This document shows, piece after piece, positions 44,198-53,676 of a stretch of 64,000 nt of DNA. The stretch comes from GCA-2686265 sp036010965. Lineage in GTDB: Bacteria; Planctomycetota; UBA1135; GCA-002686595. Both the position numbers and the translations under genes were made by a program. The stretch is from assembly GCA_036010965.1 (NCBI GenBank), contig DASCMO010000023.1, positions 37,271 to 101,270 on the forward strand. The letters are read 5' to 3'. Below the pieces are notes generated by a model that searched no databases, had not been told where the DNA came from, and saw only the letters and a program-made list of their open reading frames with translations. Position 1 is the stretch's first letter. Every line of letters begins with the position of its first letter.

Positions 44198-45462
44198 GCG
44201 CCAAGGACTTCGGCGCGGCGATCCTGGCGGTGGGGGACGAGCTCCTCGACGGGGAGCTGGCGGACCGCAACGGTCCCTGGCTGGCCGAGCGTCTCGCGAC
44301 CCTCGGTTGGCGCGTGCGCGAGGTGCGCCTGGTCGGTGACGACGAGCTGAGCCTGGCGCGGGCCATGGCCGAGCTCTCGGACGAGTGCTCGCTGGTGATC
44401 ACCACCGGCGGCCTGGGGCCGACCATGGACGACGTCACGCGCCACGCCGCGGCGCGCGCGAGCGGGTGCGAGCTGGTCATCGACCCCGGTGTCCTGGAGG
44501 AGCTCGAGACCGACCACGGCCGGCGCGGGCGCGCGATGCCCGCTTCCAACGAGCGCCAGGCGCTCTTCCCCCGGGGGGCAGCGGTGCTCGCGAACCCGGC
44601 CGGCACGGCCCCGGGGTTTCGCGTGCCCGTCGGTGATGCCTGGCTGATCGCCCTGCCCGGCCCGCCCTTCGAGATGCGCGCGGTCTTCGAGACCAGCCTC
44701 GCGCCCTGGCTCGCCGAGCGGGCGGGCGGCGCTGCGCGCCGCCACCTCCGGCGCCTGCACCTGTTCGGCCTCTCGGAGAGCGAGTTCGCCGACCGGGCCG
44801 GGGACTGGATGCGCCGCGACGCTCGCCCGCGCCTGGGCGTCCTGGCCCACTCCGGAGTATTGACGGTCAAGGTCGAGGCCGAGGAGAGCGACGGCGACGA
44901 CGCCGGGGCCCTGGTCGAGGCGCGCCTGGATGATCTGCGCCGGTGCTTCGGCGCGCGCGTCTTCGGGGCTGACGGCGCGGACCTGGCCACGGTGGTCGGC
45001 GAGGCGCTGATCGAGACCGGAACTCCCGTCGCCGTGGCCGAGTCGTGTACCGGTGGCCTGGTGGCCCGCAAGTTGGTGGCCGTGCCGGGCATCAGCGCAG
45101 TCTTTCGCGAGGGCTTCGTGCCCTACGCCGACGAGGCGAAGATCGAGCGCCTGGGCGTCGCGGCCGACCTGTTGCGCGAGCACGGGGCCGTCAGCGCCCC
45201 GGTCGCGGAGGCCATGGCCCGCGGGGCCGCCGAGCGGGCGCGGGCGCGCCTGGCTGTGGCGACCACGGGCATCGCCGGGCCGGGAGGGGGCAGCCCCGGG
45301 AAGCCCGTCGGCCTGGTCTGGTTCGCCGTCGCCCACGACGGTCAGGTGCGCTCCGAGCGGCGTCTCTTTCCTCCCCGAGGCCGCAGGGTGGTCCAGGAGT
45401 GGGCTGCCCTGACGGCCCTCGACCTCCTGCGCGGCGCCCTGGAGTCGCGGGCCGGGGCGTGA
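44194..45462 (+). CDS. cinA: CinA: competence/damage-inducible protein with nicotinamide-nucleotide amidase domain
   Basis: 422 residues from a GTG overlapping the tatC stop. The N-terminal molybdopterin-binding-like domain (AAILAVGDELLDGELADRN, VITTGGLGPTMDDVT) has ADP-ribose pyrophosphatase activity in characterised CinA. The C-terminal PncC domain (VAVAESCTGGLVARKL near 280, then ATTGIAGPGGGSPGKPVGLVW) deamidates NMN in NAD salvage. Full length and both active-site motifs intact. Confidence 0.94.
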   Translation: MSAKDFGAAILAVGDELLDGELADRNGPWLAERLATLGWRVREVRLVGDDELSLARAMAELSDECSLVITTGGLGPTMDDVTRHAAARASGCELVIDPGVLEELETDHGRRGRAMPASNERQALFPRGAAVLANPAGTAPGFRVPVGDAWLIALPGPPFEMRAVFETSLAPWLAERAGGAARRHLRRLHLFGLSESEFADRAGDWMRRDARPRLGVLAHSGVLTVKVEAEESDGDDAGALVEARLDDLRRCFGARVFGADGADLATVVGEALIETGTPVAVAESCTGGLVARKLVAVPGISAVFREGFVPYADEAKIERLGVAADLLREHGAVSAPVAEAMARGAAERARARLAVATTGIAGPGGGSPGKPVGLVWFAVAHDGQVRSERRLFPPRGRRVVQEWAALTALDLLRGALESRAGA

Positions 45463-45486
45463 CTTTCTGCGGACCCTTGCTATCGT
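45459..45486 (+). promoter_or_regulatory. Candidate promoter for tRNA-Gln
   Basis: GTGACT (45459-45464), 16-base spacer, TATCGT (45481-45486). Expected start about 45493, 8 bases before the tRNA. The -35 box overlaps the cinA stop. Confidence 0.4.
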
Positions 45487-45500
45487 GGGCGGCCCAGCGT

Positions 45501-45575
45501 TACCCCGTGGTGTAATTGGCAACACATCTGGTTTTGGTCCAGACATTTCAGGTTCAAGTCCTGGCGGGGTAACCA
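45501..45575 (+). tRNA. tRNA-Gln (anticodon TTG), CCA encoded
   Basis: Full cloverleaf: acceptor TACCCCG/CGGGGTA (7 bp), D stem GTGT/ACAC, anticodon stem TCTGG/CCAGA with loop TTTTGGT (anticodon TTG reading CAA), a 4-base variable loop, T stem TCAGG/CCTGG with loop TTCAAGT, discriminator A at 45572 and CCA at 45573-45575. U1-A72 is typical of tRNA-Gln. Confidence 0.95.
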
Positions 45576-45585
45576 CCGCCCTTTT
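45563..45585 (+). terminator. Possible intrinsic terminator overlapping the tRNA 3' end
   Basis: GGCGG pairs with CCGCC around an 8-base loop that contains the tRNA 3' end; CTTTT follows. Short stem, but one of the few T-runs in the window. Confidence 0.35.
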
Positions 45586-45767
45586 GGGGTAGCCACCGTG
45601 TGGATCAGAGCGGGGCGGAGCAGAGCCGGGGGATCGATCACCGACGGGAGGCTCCGCGGGAAGCCGCAGTCGTCCACTGGGTCCCCAATGGAATCGGGGA
45701 AGACGAGCTGTCAGGCCGCGTCTGTTCCGAAGTGCCTTCCGCGGCGGTATCGCCGCAAGAACCTCCC

Positions 45768-45774
45768 AAGGGAG
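45768..45774 (+). promoter_or_regulatory. Ribosome binding site for start at 45781
   Basis: AAGGGAG, 6 bases before ATG 45781. Supports this start over earlier in-frame codons, which would bury the signal peptide. Confidence 0.6.
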
Positions 45775-45780
45775 ACCGAC

Positions 45781-46515
45781 ATGATCCGCCTCTGCTGCGC
45801 CCTCGCCCTGCCGCTCCTCGCTCCCACGGCCGCCGCCGAGGGCCTGCTCCAGATCTCGCTCAGAGGGAAGATCTACTCCGAGGGTGGAGGGCCCGTGGAG
45901 ATCGAGGTGGGTGTCTGGGATGGCGGCGCGCGCCGGGCGCGGACCGTCTCGATGGACCTGCACCTGGCCGAGGGCACGACCTCCCAGGACCTCGCGGCAT
46001 TGCTCGCCGGACGCCTGCGGAGCCAGGGGGCGCAGGTGGTCCTGCCCCAGGAAGGATCCATCGGTCGTGAGGTGACGAGCCTGTTCATCGAGGCCGCGAC
46101 CCACGCTCGTCTGCGCCTGGGCGGCGGTCTGTGGGCAACGGTCACCGCCTGCGAGGGGGCGCCCGAGCAAGTGCGCTTCCTCGCTCCGCAGGTGATGAAG
46201 GAGTCGGCCCAGATCCACATCGGCGTCTCGACCTTCCATCCCCACACAAGGGTGCGCGGGCGGGTCGACCTGACCTTCGAGGCCGAGCGCACCCTGGGCG
46301 CCGCCCGGCTCTCGGAAGTGCTGACCGCCATGTCCATCCGCCAGGGCTTTCGTGCCGACCGCCCCAGCCCGGATGGCTGGCACGCCGTGCGCATGGCCGA
46401 CGGCTCCCTGATCACCGGCTGCAGCGTGCAGCTGCTCTCGCCGGGCGCGGACTGGGGAGTCGAGATGATCCTGGGCGTGCCGCTCGTGGACCCCGATCCG
46501 TCGGTCCCGCGCTGA
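45781..46515 (+). CDS. Secreted protein of unknown function
   Basis: 244 residues from ATG 45781. A signal peptide (about 3-20, ending PTAAAEG) is followed by an apparently beta-rich domain that repeats a strand pattern twice: IYSEGGGPVEIEVGVWDGG near 30 and HTRVRGRVDLTFEAERTLG near 155. No catalytic motif and no recognised family. Cysteines are few (three after the signal). The gene sits alone after tRNA-Gln and is convergent with the giant repeat-protein gene. Confidence 0.55.
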   Translation: MIRLCCALALPLLAPTAAAEGLLQISLRGKIYSEGGGPVEIEVGVWDGGARRARTVSMDLHLAEGTTSQDLAALLAGRLRSQGAQVVLPQEGSIGREVTSLFIEAATHARLRLGGGLWATVTACEGAPEQVRFLAPQVMKESAQIHIGVSTFHPHTRVRGRVDLTFEAERTLGAARLSEVLTAMSIRQGFRADRPSPDGWHAVRMADGSLITGCSVQLLSPGADWGVEMILGVPLVDPDPSVPR

Positions 46516-46533
46516 GGCGCCGCGCGCCGGGCC

Positions 46534-49500
46534 TCAGTCGTCGAGGCGCAAGCGCAGCTTGCGCTCCGCGCGCCCGGTGAGGCGCACGTTGCGCTCCTTG
46601 GAGCGCCCGTCCTCGGCAGTGACCGTGACGCGGTACTTGCCCGGAGGCAAGGGGCCCACGCGCTGCTCGGTGCTGGAGAAACCCTCGAGGAACAACCCGC
46701 GCAGGAGCGCCTCGGTCAGCATGCCCGCGTGCTCGCGCCCCTCCGCGTCCCGGACGCTGACGCGCGCTCGCAGTTGGCTGCCCTCTGCGTCCTCGACCAC
46801 GACGCGCAGGATCGTCCCGCTCTCGAGGATCAGCTCGACGTCGGTCGCGGCGTCCTCGCGGACCATCACCGAGCGGCTCTCGGCGCTCGAGGCCTCGCGC
46901 GTGCGGGCCGTGAGAGTGACCTCGCCGGGGGCGACGCCTTCGACGACAAAGCGGCCCTCCTCGTCGCTGACGCTGCGGGCCATGCGCTCCGTCAGGTGGC
47001 CGCCTGCGCCGCGCACGAAGATCGCGGCGTTGCCTACAGGGCGACCGTCGGTATCGAGCACCACACCCTCCAGCGTTCCGGGACGGGTCAGGCGCAGGTG
47101 CAGGCCTCCGACGGCCTCGCCCTCGGCGAGCTCGACGCCTGCCAGGACGGCCCTGCCGTACTTGCCGCCTCCGTAGCGCAGGGCGTAGGTGCCGGGCTGC
47201 AGGCGCGCGAGCACGAAGCGACCGTCAGCGTCAGTGCGCTCGCCCCCGCGGCCGTCGATGCCCGCCAGGCTCGCGAGGCCGGTCTCCCGTTCAACCCCGA
47301 CTCGCTGGCCGGCGAGGGGTGTGCCCTCGGGCCCGAACACCACGCCCTCGATGCGCCCGGTCGGTAGCTCGAGGTCGAATTCCAGCTCGTCCACCTCACC
47401 CACGCGGACGTGGAACTCCACGCCGCCGGACTGAAAGCCGACCTCCTGGTAATTCAGGACGACGTCGCCCGGCTCGTCGATCACCAACTCGTAGGAGCCG
47501 TCCTCGTCGAGCGCGGCGGAGGAGAAGGCCTCGAGGACCGAGCGGCCCTCCCCGAGCGCCACTACCATCCCCTCGCGCACGGGTTCCCCGGCCTCGCTCA
47601 CGCGGCCGAAGATGCGTACGGGATGGGCGGGCGGCGCCCCGAGGACGACGTGTGTCGCCTCACCCTCGCGCACCTCGGCGGTGGTCATGCGCATCTCGGA
47701 CATGAACGACATGGGATTGATCTGCTCCTCGCTGTCCACCTTGTCCGAGAGGCTCTGCAGGTTCGGCTGCGCCATGACGGTGTAGGTTGAGGGTGCGAGG
47801 TGGTGCAGTTCGAAGCGCCCGGCCGCGTCGGCGGTGGCCGAATCGCCCCCCCCGCCCTCGATGCTGAAGGCGTTGATCGTGACTCCCGCGTCGGGGTTCC
47901 CGTCATCGCCGAAGACCTCACCCGTGAGGCTCCCGCCCTCGCGCAGGGAGAGGGTGATCTCGGTCACGACGCCGGAGGAGAGCGTGACCTCCTCGGACTC
48001 TCCGGGGGCCCACTCCTCGCCGTCGGCTGTGGCGCCGTAGGCACCTGGGCGCAGGCCGAAGAGCTCGAAGGCGCCCTCTGCGTCCGTCTCGGCCCGTCGT
48101 CCGCCCTGACCCCACCGGGTCGAGGGAGCGTCTGCGGAACTGGAGGTGAGGCGCACCGTGGCTCCCTCAACGCCCGCGCCCGCGGGGGAGACGACGAGGC
48201 CCCGGAGGGTCGCTGCGGGGATCATCGTCACGACCAGCCACTCATCGCTCTGGGGCACGCCGACGGGCACCTTGGCTTCGAGGGTGACCAGCTCCTCGGC
48301 CGTGATCCTCAGGCTCCACTCGCCTGCGAAGGTGTCCTCGAGTACGCAGGTACCGTCCCCTCCGGTGACCTTCGCCCGGGCAGTTCCCTCGGAGGCGACG
48401 GAGCTCTGCACCAGATTCGCGACGACTTCATAGCGTTCCACGCCCACGCCGTCGCTGTCGACGACCCGCAGGCGCAGGCCCTCGGGAGGGGCGAGCTCCA
48501 GCGCCAGGTCCTGCGTCCCAGCCTCGACTCCCTTCAGGAAGGCCCGGTAGCTCTCGTCCTCGTCGGTGTCGGTGACCCCCGGCGGCAGGGAGCGCACGAC
48601 GAGATCGAAGCTCGCGTCGGGGGGCAGGCCCGTGATCGCGAAGCGGCCCTCGGCGTCGGTGAGGGTGGACGTCGATGCGCCGCCACGGCCGAACCAGCCC
48701 TGCTGCGGCTCGTCACCGTCGATTTTCTCCGCGGAGATCTCCGCGCGGGTCGCCGGCCGGCCATCGGCGAAGCGCACTGCGCCCGAGATCGCCAGGCCGC
48801 GGCCCATGGTCAGGGTCAAGCCCGAGATAACCTCCCCGTCCGAGGGATGCAGCTCGTCGCTCTCCACGCGCCACAGGCCGTCGCTCTCCACGGCCACGCG
48901 CACCTTGCGGGGGCGCAGGCCCTGGATGGTGAATCGTCCCTCGGTATCGGTCGTCGTCTCGCGCCGGGCCCCGGCCAGGAAGTTCGCGAACTGACTTGTC
49001 GGGGATGCCACGACGCGCGCATCGGGTACGGCATCGCCCGTGGCGTCGCGCACCAAACCCTCGATGCGCGCACCCAGCTCGAAACGCAGGGTGATCTCTA
49101 GCACCTCGCCGGGTCGGGTCTCCAGCTCCAGTTCACGGCGGGGGACGAAGACCTCCGGATCCGCCTCGAGCACGGCCGATGGCGCGGGGACCAGGCCGCG
49201 GAACTCGCACTGCAGCTGGTCGTCGAGCTCGAGGGCATTCGACCCGGAGCCGCCTCGCCCCACGGCTCCAAACAGGAATCCGGCACCGGCGGCACCGCTG
49301 ACGAGGCGGACTCTCGTGCCGACGAGCTCCGCCGCGCGTTCGCTCGCGCGCACCGGAGGCGCGGCGCTGACCCGCAGGCAGGCTCCGAGGAGCGGTTCGA
49401 GGAGCAGCTCGTGCTCGGCGGGGGCGGGCAGGTCGAGCTTTTGTTCGAGGTAGAGGAAGCGCCCGTCCACATCGAGGGTCGTGCCGGGTGTGAAGGCGAC

Positions 49501-49941
49501 CACGGGCACGCGGAAGGAGCCGTCCGCTTCGACCGCATGGCGGGTGGTCAGCGCTTCCCGCTCTTCGCCCTCGTCGGTGGTGGCGCCGGACGGGCCGGGG
49601 ACGGAGACGACCAGGCGCAGGCTCTCGTCGGGCGGTGAGCCGGGCGGGAAGAGGACTCGCCCCGCGACCCAGCCCGCGTGTTCCGAAGAGACACGCTGAC
49701 CCGGGGCGCGCTCGCCCGCGGGCAGGTCTCGCCGATCGGTCTCGCCTGCGAGCCCCGCGGGCGCTGGGAGGGGCGCTCCCTTCGCCGGTGTCTCCGCTCC
49801 CTCGGCGGGATCGTCATGGAGCAGGGGAGCGGTCGAGACGCTGACGTCTTCTCCCGTACCCCAGAGAGTCGAGAGCAGGAGGGCGGTACCTCCGCCAAGC
49901 AGCAGAACGACGGCGATCAGGAGGATCAGGGGTTTGTTCAC
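46534..49941 (-). CDS. Giant carboxypeptidase-regulatory-like repeat protein
   Basis: 1135 residues from GTG 49941 (AGAGGA site 6 bases before). N-terminal membrane or signal helix (about 4-28), Pro-rich linker, then about nine beta-sandwich repeats of the carboxypeptidase D regulatory/CnaB-like type. Each repeat shows G-x-V-x-D-x-x-G-x-P-x-x-x-A and a later D-x-x-G-x-F-x-I/L-x-x-L-x-P pattern, e.g. GLVRDATGDAVPDARV and TEGRFTIQGLRPRKVRV. No catalytic domain. Such chains form rod-like surface or periplasmic stalks. It is paralogous to the upstream gene, and both end with a PLPPGKYRVTV-type repeat. Confidence 0.75.
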   Translation of the reverse strand: MNKPLILLIAVVLLLGGGTALLLSTLWGTGEDVSVSTAPLLHDDPAEGAETPAKGAPLPAPAGLAGETDRRDLPAGERAPGQRVSSEHAGWVAGRVLFPPGSPPDESLRLVVSVPGPSGATTDEGEEREALTTRHAVEADGSFRVPVVAFTPGTTLDVDGRFLYLEQKLDLPAPAEHELLLEPLLGACLRVSAAPPVRASERAAELVGTRVRLVSGAAGAGFLFGAVGRGGSGSNALELDDQLQCEFRGLVPAPSAVLEADPEVFVPRRELELETRPGEVLEITLRFELGARIEGLVRDATGDAVPDARVVASPTSQFANFLAGARRETTTDTEGRFTIQGLRPRKVRVAVESDGLWRVESDELHPSDGEVISGLTLTMGRGLAISGAVRFADGRPATRAEISAEKIDGDEPQQGWFGRGGASTSTLTDAEGRFAITGLPPDASFDLVVRSLPPGVTDTDEDESYRAFLKGVEAGTQDLALELAPPEGLRLRVVDSDGVGVERYEVVANLVQSSVASEGTARAKVTGGDGTCVLEDTFAGEWSLRITAEELVTLEAKVPVGVPQSDEWLVVTMIPAATLRGLVVSPAGAGVEGATVRLTSSSADAPSTRWGQGGRRAETDAEGAFELFGLRPGAYGATADGEEWAPGESEEVTLSSGVVTEITLSLREGGSLTGEVFGDDGNPDAGVTINAFSIEGGGGDSATADAAGRFELHHLAPSTYTVMAQPNLQSLSDKVDSEEQINPMSFMSEMRMTTAEVREGEATHVVLGAPPAHPVRIFGRVSEAGEPVREGMVVALGEGRSVLEAFSSAALDEDGSYELVIDEPGDVVLNYQEVGFQSGGVEFHVRVGEVDELEFDLELPTGRIEGVVFGPEGTPLAGQRVGVERETGLASLAGIDGRGGERTDADGRFVLARLQPGTYALRYGGGKYGRAVLAGVELAEGEAVGGLHLRLTRPGTLEGVVLDTDGRPVGNAAIFVRGAGGHLTERMARSVSDEEGRFVVEGVAPGEVTLTARTREASSAESRSVMVREDAATDVELILESGTILRVVVEDAEGSQLRARVSVRDAEGREHAGMLTEALLRGLFLEGFSSTEQRVGPLPPGKYRVTVTAEDGRSKERNVRLTGRAERKLRLRLDD

Positions 49942-49998
49942 GTCACGTCCTCTAGTTCGATGGGGACTCGGAAAATGGCTCGTCCGCGAGCCCCGAGC

Positions 49999-52900
49999 TC
50001 AGTCCTTGAAGCGCAGGGTGACCTTGCGCTCTGGGCGGTTCTTGAGGTTGATGGGCTTGGAGATCTGGCGACCGTCGGGGCCGGAGGCGGTCACTCGGTA
50101 TCGGCCGGGGGCGAGCGGGCCTGTGCGGTGGACGTTGGCGGCCATGCCCCCGCCGCCTTCCTTCATCATGGCCAGAATGTCGGCCAGGCCGAACATGTTG
50201 CCCACCTCCCGGCCGCGGGCGTCGATCACGCTGACCGATCCGCGCAGGGGTTGGCGATCGCCGTCGACGAGTTGCACGATCAGTCGCGTGCCCTCCTCGA
50301 CCGTCAGCGTGACCTTGACCGTCTGCCCGGTCTCGACGCGCACGGGATCGGTCTCCTGGCTCGCGAAACCGCTCGTTTGGCGGGCGCTCACGGTGTAGAC
50401 GCCCGGCTGGAGACCGCGGTAGGTGCCGCGGCCGCGACCGTCGGTTGAGAGGGTAGAGAAGACATCGACTGGCCTTCCCTCGTCGTTCCTGACGAAGATC
50501 GCCGCCCCCTCGATGGTGTTGCCGGCCGTGTCGGTCACCGTGGCCTCGATCGAACCCGGTCGTTCGAGCAGGAACTCAATGTCGCGAATCCACTGGCCCT
50601 CGTTGACGCGGATCTCTCGTACCTGGCGTCCATGGGCGGATTCGCCGCCGAAGAGCCCGCCGGCTGTCATGCCGCCCACGGACAGCATGTATTCACCGGG
50701 AGCGAGGCCCCGGATGTCGAAGCGCCCCTCGTCGTCCGTGCTGACCTCGCCGTGGAAGCGCCCGCCCCAGAACAGACCGGTTTGCGACGCCCCGCCGGGC
50801 AGGAGGGTGACGCGCTCGCCGGCCGCAGGGTCGCCCTCCGCTCCCCTCACCAGGCCGCTGAGGCGGCCTAGGGGGAGCTCGAGGTCGCGCGTGCAGCTTT
50901 GACCCTCGGGGATCTCGAGCGAGAACTCCACGGAGGACTGGCTTCCCAGGTCGCCGTCCATCTGCTGCACCAGCACCAGGTACGAGCCCGCGCCGTCGAC
51001 CGTGATCGAGTAGCGCCCGTCCTCGTCGCTGGTCGCCGGCCGCGTCTTCGAGAGGTCCAGGCCCCCTTCGCGGAAGAAGGAGACGAAGGCTCGGGCGTGG
51101 GGTTCGCCGTCGAGGGTGATCCGGCCGCTGACCACCACCGGGTCCTGGGCCGGAGTGCCGAGGACGACGTGGGTCAGCTCGCCGTCGGTGATCTCCACCA
51201 TGGCCGTCTTCAACTCGGCGACCAGCTTGCCGAGGCTGTCCGACTCTCCGTCGGCCATCTCGATCATGCGCGAGGCCTTGGGCATGGCGTTCACCTGGTG
51301 GTCCCCCGGGTCGAGGTTCTCCAGTCGAAAGCGCCCCTCGGAGTCGGTGGTGGTGAAGTGGATCTCGAACTCTCCCATGTGCACCACCTGAATTGTGGCG
51401 TTCACGGAGGGGCGCTCGTCGTCGGCGATGACCTCGCCGGTCAGTGTGCCTCCCATGGTGAGGAAGAGCTCGACGTCATCGATCTGCTGGCGCGGCGCGA
51501 GTTCCAGGAGGGCGGAGACGCTGGTCGCGTAGCCCTCGGCGCGGGCGAGGACCTCTACCTGGCCGGGGAGCACGCCCTCGAGAAGGAAGGAGCCGTCGTC
51601 CTCCGTCGTCGCGCTGGGGAGTTCTGGCGAGCCGGAGACCTGCCGCTGCCAGCTCGGTCCCTCGGCACCGACGAAGACCGCCGCGTCGGACACCGGGACG
51701 CCCTCCGGGGTGTACACCCTCCCGGCCACCGTTCCGGCGTGGACGAGCCTGATCAGGAGCGCTTCGGGCGGCGCGTCGCCGAGAGAGACGGAGACCCCCT
51801 CGCTCCCGGCGTAGCCCTCGGCGATGGCGTGGAACATCCAGTCCCCCCGCTCGAGCCCGACGAGGAAGAAGGACCCCTCCTCGTCCGTGAAGCTGTGCTG
51901 CTCGCGCTCCTGTTCCACCGGACCCATTGGGCTCTCAAGGGTCTTGATGGCTCGGATGTCGAAAGCGGTCACGGGTTGATTGTCTTCGTCGACGACGCGC
52001 CCGCCGATGCCGAGCGGAGCGTGCAGGACCAGCTGCAGGTCCTCGCTGCCCGGTGCGATGTGGTCCAGGCGCGCCGACCAGGGGGCGTCGGCGAGGTCCG
52101 CGCCGGTCTCGGCGAGCAGGGCGTCGCGCAGTTCTTCGGGAGGTGGGGTGGAAGCCCGCAGCTCGAAGGGGCCGACGCCCAGACCGCTGATGCGAAAGAG
52201 TCCCTGCTCGTCGCTCTCGACCTCGCCCTTGCCGCCGCTGGCGGCGTTCAGACCTCCGCTCCCGTAGAGCTGACTGGGGTCGAAGCGGGCGTCCACGCTC
52301 ACCCCGGGGGCCGGAGTTCCGTCCGGCCACGCGACGCGCCCCGAGACCGAGTTGCCCTCGTCAAGCACGAGCACGAGCGAGGTCTCCACTTGCCCCTCGG
52401 CGACGGTCAGGAACTTGCGCCCCTCAAGGTAGCCGGGCTTGCTGGCTTGCAGCGCCTGGGGGCCGGGGGCCACGCCCTCGATCGAGAAGGCTCCGTCCGC
52501 TCCGGACTCGGCCATGCGCATGCCGTAGCCGCTGCTGCCGATCTCGACATCGGCCACGGTCTGTACCTGTGCCCCTTCAATGCCGTTTCCCGCGCCGTCC
52601 ACCACGCGTCCGGCGAGGGAGGCGCCGGTGGTGAGTTCGATGGTCACCTCATGTACGGTCCCGGGCTCGAGGGCGCCGATCTCGATGCGCTGCGGGGCGA
52701 AACCCTCGTGGTCCACGGTCAGTCGCTGGGAGCCGCGGGTGGAGATGGCGGGCACGGTGAAGCTGCCGTCGGCCCGCGACCGCACCCGTCGTCGACTGCG
52801 TCCCCCGAAGCGGTTGCGGGAGTCCCCGCCCGTGGCGGGTGCCGTCGACAGCTTCGCTTCTCCGAGTTCGACTGGCTCCTCGCCGAGGCCTACCGAAAGG

Positions 52901-53475
52901 GAACCCACGACGGCCGCTCCGCAGCGCGGCGAGAGGAGCAGCGGTCGAGAGGTGTCATCGGGCTTCACCTCAAGGGAGTGCTCGGTGTAGAGGACGCGCC
53001 CGAGGAGCATCACATGGACGGCCTCCCCTCCCTCCGCCAGGGGGAGCTCGAAGTTGCCGTCGGGGGCGACCGGTGCGCTGGCGGCGACGACCTCTTCTGT
53101 GCTCTCGGGATCCCAGCGATGGACCGCCGCGATGAGGGTGTTCACGCGCGTGGGTTCCCGCACGGCGTAGACCCGGAGGTCCGGGTCGTCGCCGCAGGTA
53201 TCGGAGAGGGTGACTCGGCCTCGCAGGGTGACGGACGCTTCTTGAGCGTCACCGACGTCCGGCGCGCTGCTCCGGCCCGCGCTCTGTGCTCCGGCCTCCA
53301 GGGGAGGGCGCGGACCTCCGAGCGTTCGGGAGGGGAGCGCGGAGGTCCCAGAGAGGACCTCTGTCTCTGGCGCCTGGGCCTGGTCTGTGGAGTCAACCGG
53401 GCCGAGCAGGAATAGACCGGCGATACCGAGGCCTAGGACGCAGAGGAGCGCGAGGATCGTGGACGGTGCCTTCAT
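49999..53475 (-). CDS. Giant carboxypeptidase-regulatory-like repeat protein, paralogue
   Basis: 1158 residues from ATG 53475, which gives the signal-like TILALLCVLGLGIAGLFLLGP; earlier in-frame starts would place it inside. About ten beta-sandwich repeats follow, with patterns like GRVVDGAGNGIEGAQV and DEGRFDIRGLAPGEYML. The tail GPLAPGRYRVTASGPDGRQ matches the tail of the next gene. No ribosome site is visible; instead six copies of a 7-bp repeat sit immediately upstream. The paralogue follows 57 bases downstream on the same strand. Confidence 0.75.
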   Translation of the reverse strand: MKAPSTILALLCVLGLGIAGLFLLGPVDSTDQAQAPETEVLSGTSALPSRTLGGPRPPLEAGAQSAGRSSAPDVGDAQEASVTLRGRVTLSDTCGDDPDLRVYAVREPTRVNTLIAAVHRWDPESTEEVVAASAPVAPDGNFELPLAEGGEAVHVMLLGRVLYTEHSLEVKPDDTSRPLLLSPRCGAAVVGSLSVGLGEEPVELGEAKLSTAPATGGDSRNRFGGRSRRRVRSRADGSFTVPAISTRGSQRLTVDHEGFAPQRIEIGALEPGTVHEVTIELTTGASLAGRVVDGAGNGIEGAQVQTVADVEIGSSGYGMRMAESGADGAFSIEGVAPGPQALQASKPGYLEGRKFLTVAEGQVETSLVLVLDEGNSVSGRVAWPDGTPAPGVSVDARFDPSQLYGSGGLNAASGGKGEVESDEQGLFRISGLGVGPFELRASTPPPEELRDALLAETGADLADAPWSARLDHIAPGSEDLQLVLHAPLGIGGRVVDEDNQPVTAFDIRAIKTLESPMGPVEQEREQHSFTDEEGSFFLVGLERGDWMFHAIAEGYAGSEGVSVSLGDAPPEALLIRLVHAGTVAGRVYTPEGVPVSDAAVFVGAEGPSWQRQVSGSPELPSATTEDDGSFLLEGVLPGQVEVLARAEGYATSVSALLELAPRQQIDDVELFLTMGGTLTGEVIADDERPSVNATIQVVHMGEFEIHFTTTDSEGRFRLENLDPGDHQVNAMPKASRMIEMADGESDSLGKLVAELKTAMVEITDGELTHVVLGTPAQDPVVVSGRITLDGEPHARAFVSFFREGGLDLSKTRPATSDEDGRYSITVDGAGSYLVLVQQMDGDLGSQSSVEFSLEIPEGQSCTRDLELPLGRLSGLVRGAEGDPAAGERVTLLPGGASQTGLFWGGRFHGEVSTDDEGRFDIRGLAPGEYMLSVGGMTAGGLFGGESAHGRQVREIRVNEGQWIRDIEFLLERPGSIEATVTDTAGNTIEGAAIFVRNDEGRPVDVFSTLSTDGRGRGTYRGLQPGVYTVSARQTSGFASQETDPVRVETGQTVKVTLTVEEGTRLIVQLVDGDRQPLRGSVSVIDARGREVGNMFGLADILAMMKEGGGGMAANVHRTGPLAPGRYRVTASGPDGRQISKPINLKNRPERKVTLRFKD

Positions 53476-53477
53476 TG

Positions 53478-53519
53478 GGGCGCAGGGCGCAGGGCGCAGG
53501 GCGCAGGGCGCAGGGCGCA
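53478..53519. repeat. Six-copy heptanucleotide tandem repeat
   Basis: GGGCGCA repeated six times without mismatch (42 bases), plus a partial seventh unit. It lies 2 bases upstream of the ATG of the giant repeat-protein gene (minus strand), exactly where a ribosome site should be. The frame is open through it. Confidence 0.95.
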
Positions 53520-53676
53520 GGGGGAGCGGTGAGGCGGCAACAGGAGCACTGCATACGCCCTGACGCCCAGGGTATTCGCTTTGAACGGTGCGCGGAAGGC
53601 ATCCATGCAAAGTGAGAGTGCGCCACGGTCTGTGTGGATCGAGGCGCGCGGCGGGGCATAGAATCCCCCCGGCTCC

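Noticed and set aside
53478..53519. Heptamer repeat as a CRISPR array
   Set aside because: Units are 7 bases with no spacers and no cas genes nearby; it is a simple sequence repeat.
53476..53676. B12 riboswitch before the methylmalonyl-CoA mutase gene
   Set aside because: The 201-base divergent gap has no B12-box-like conserved stretch and is largely taken up by the heptamer repeat and the promoter-like TAGAAT.
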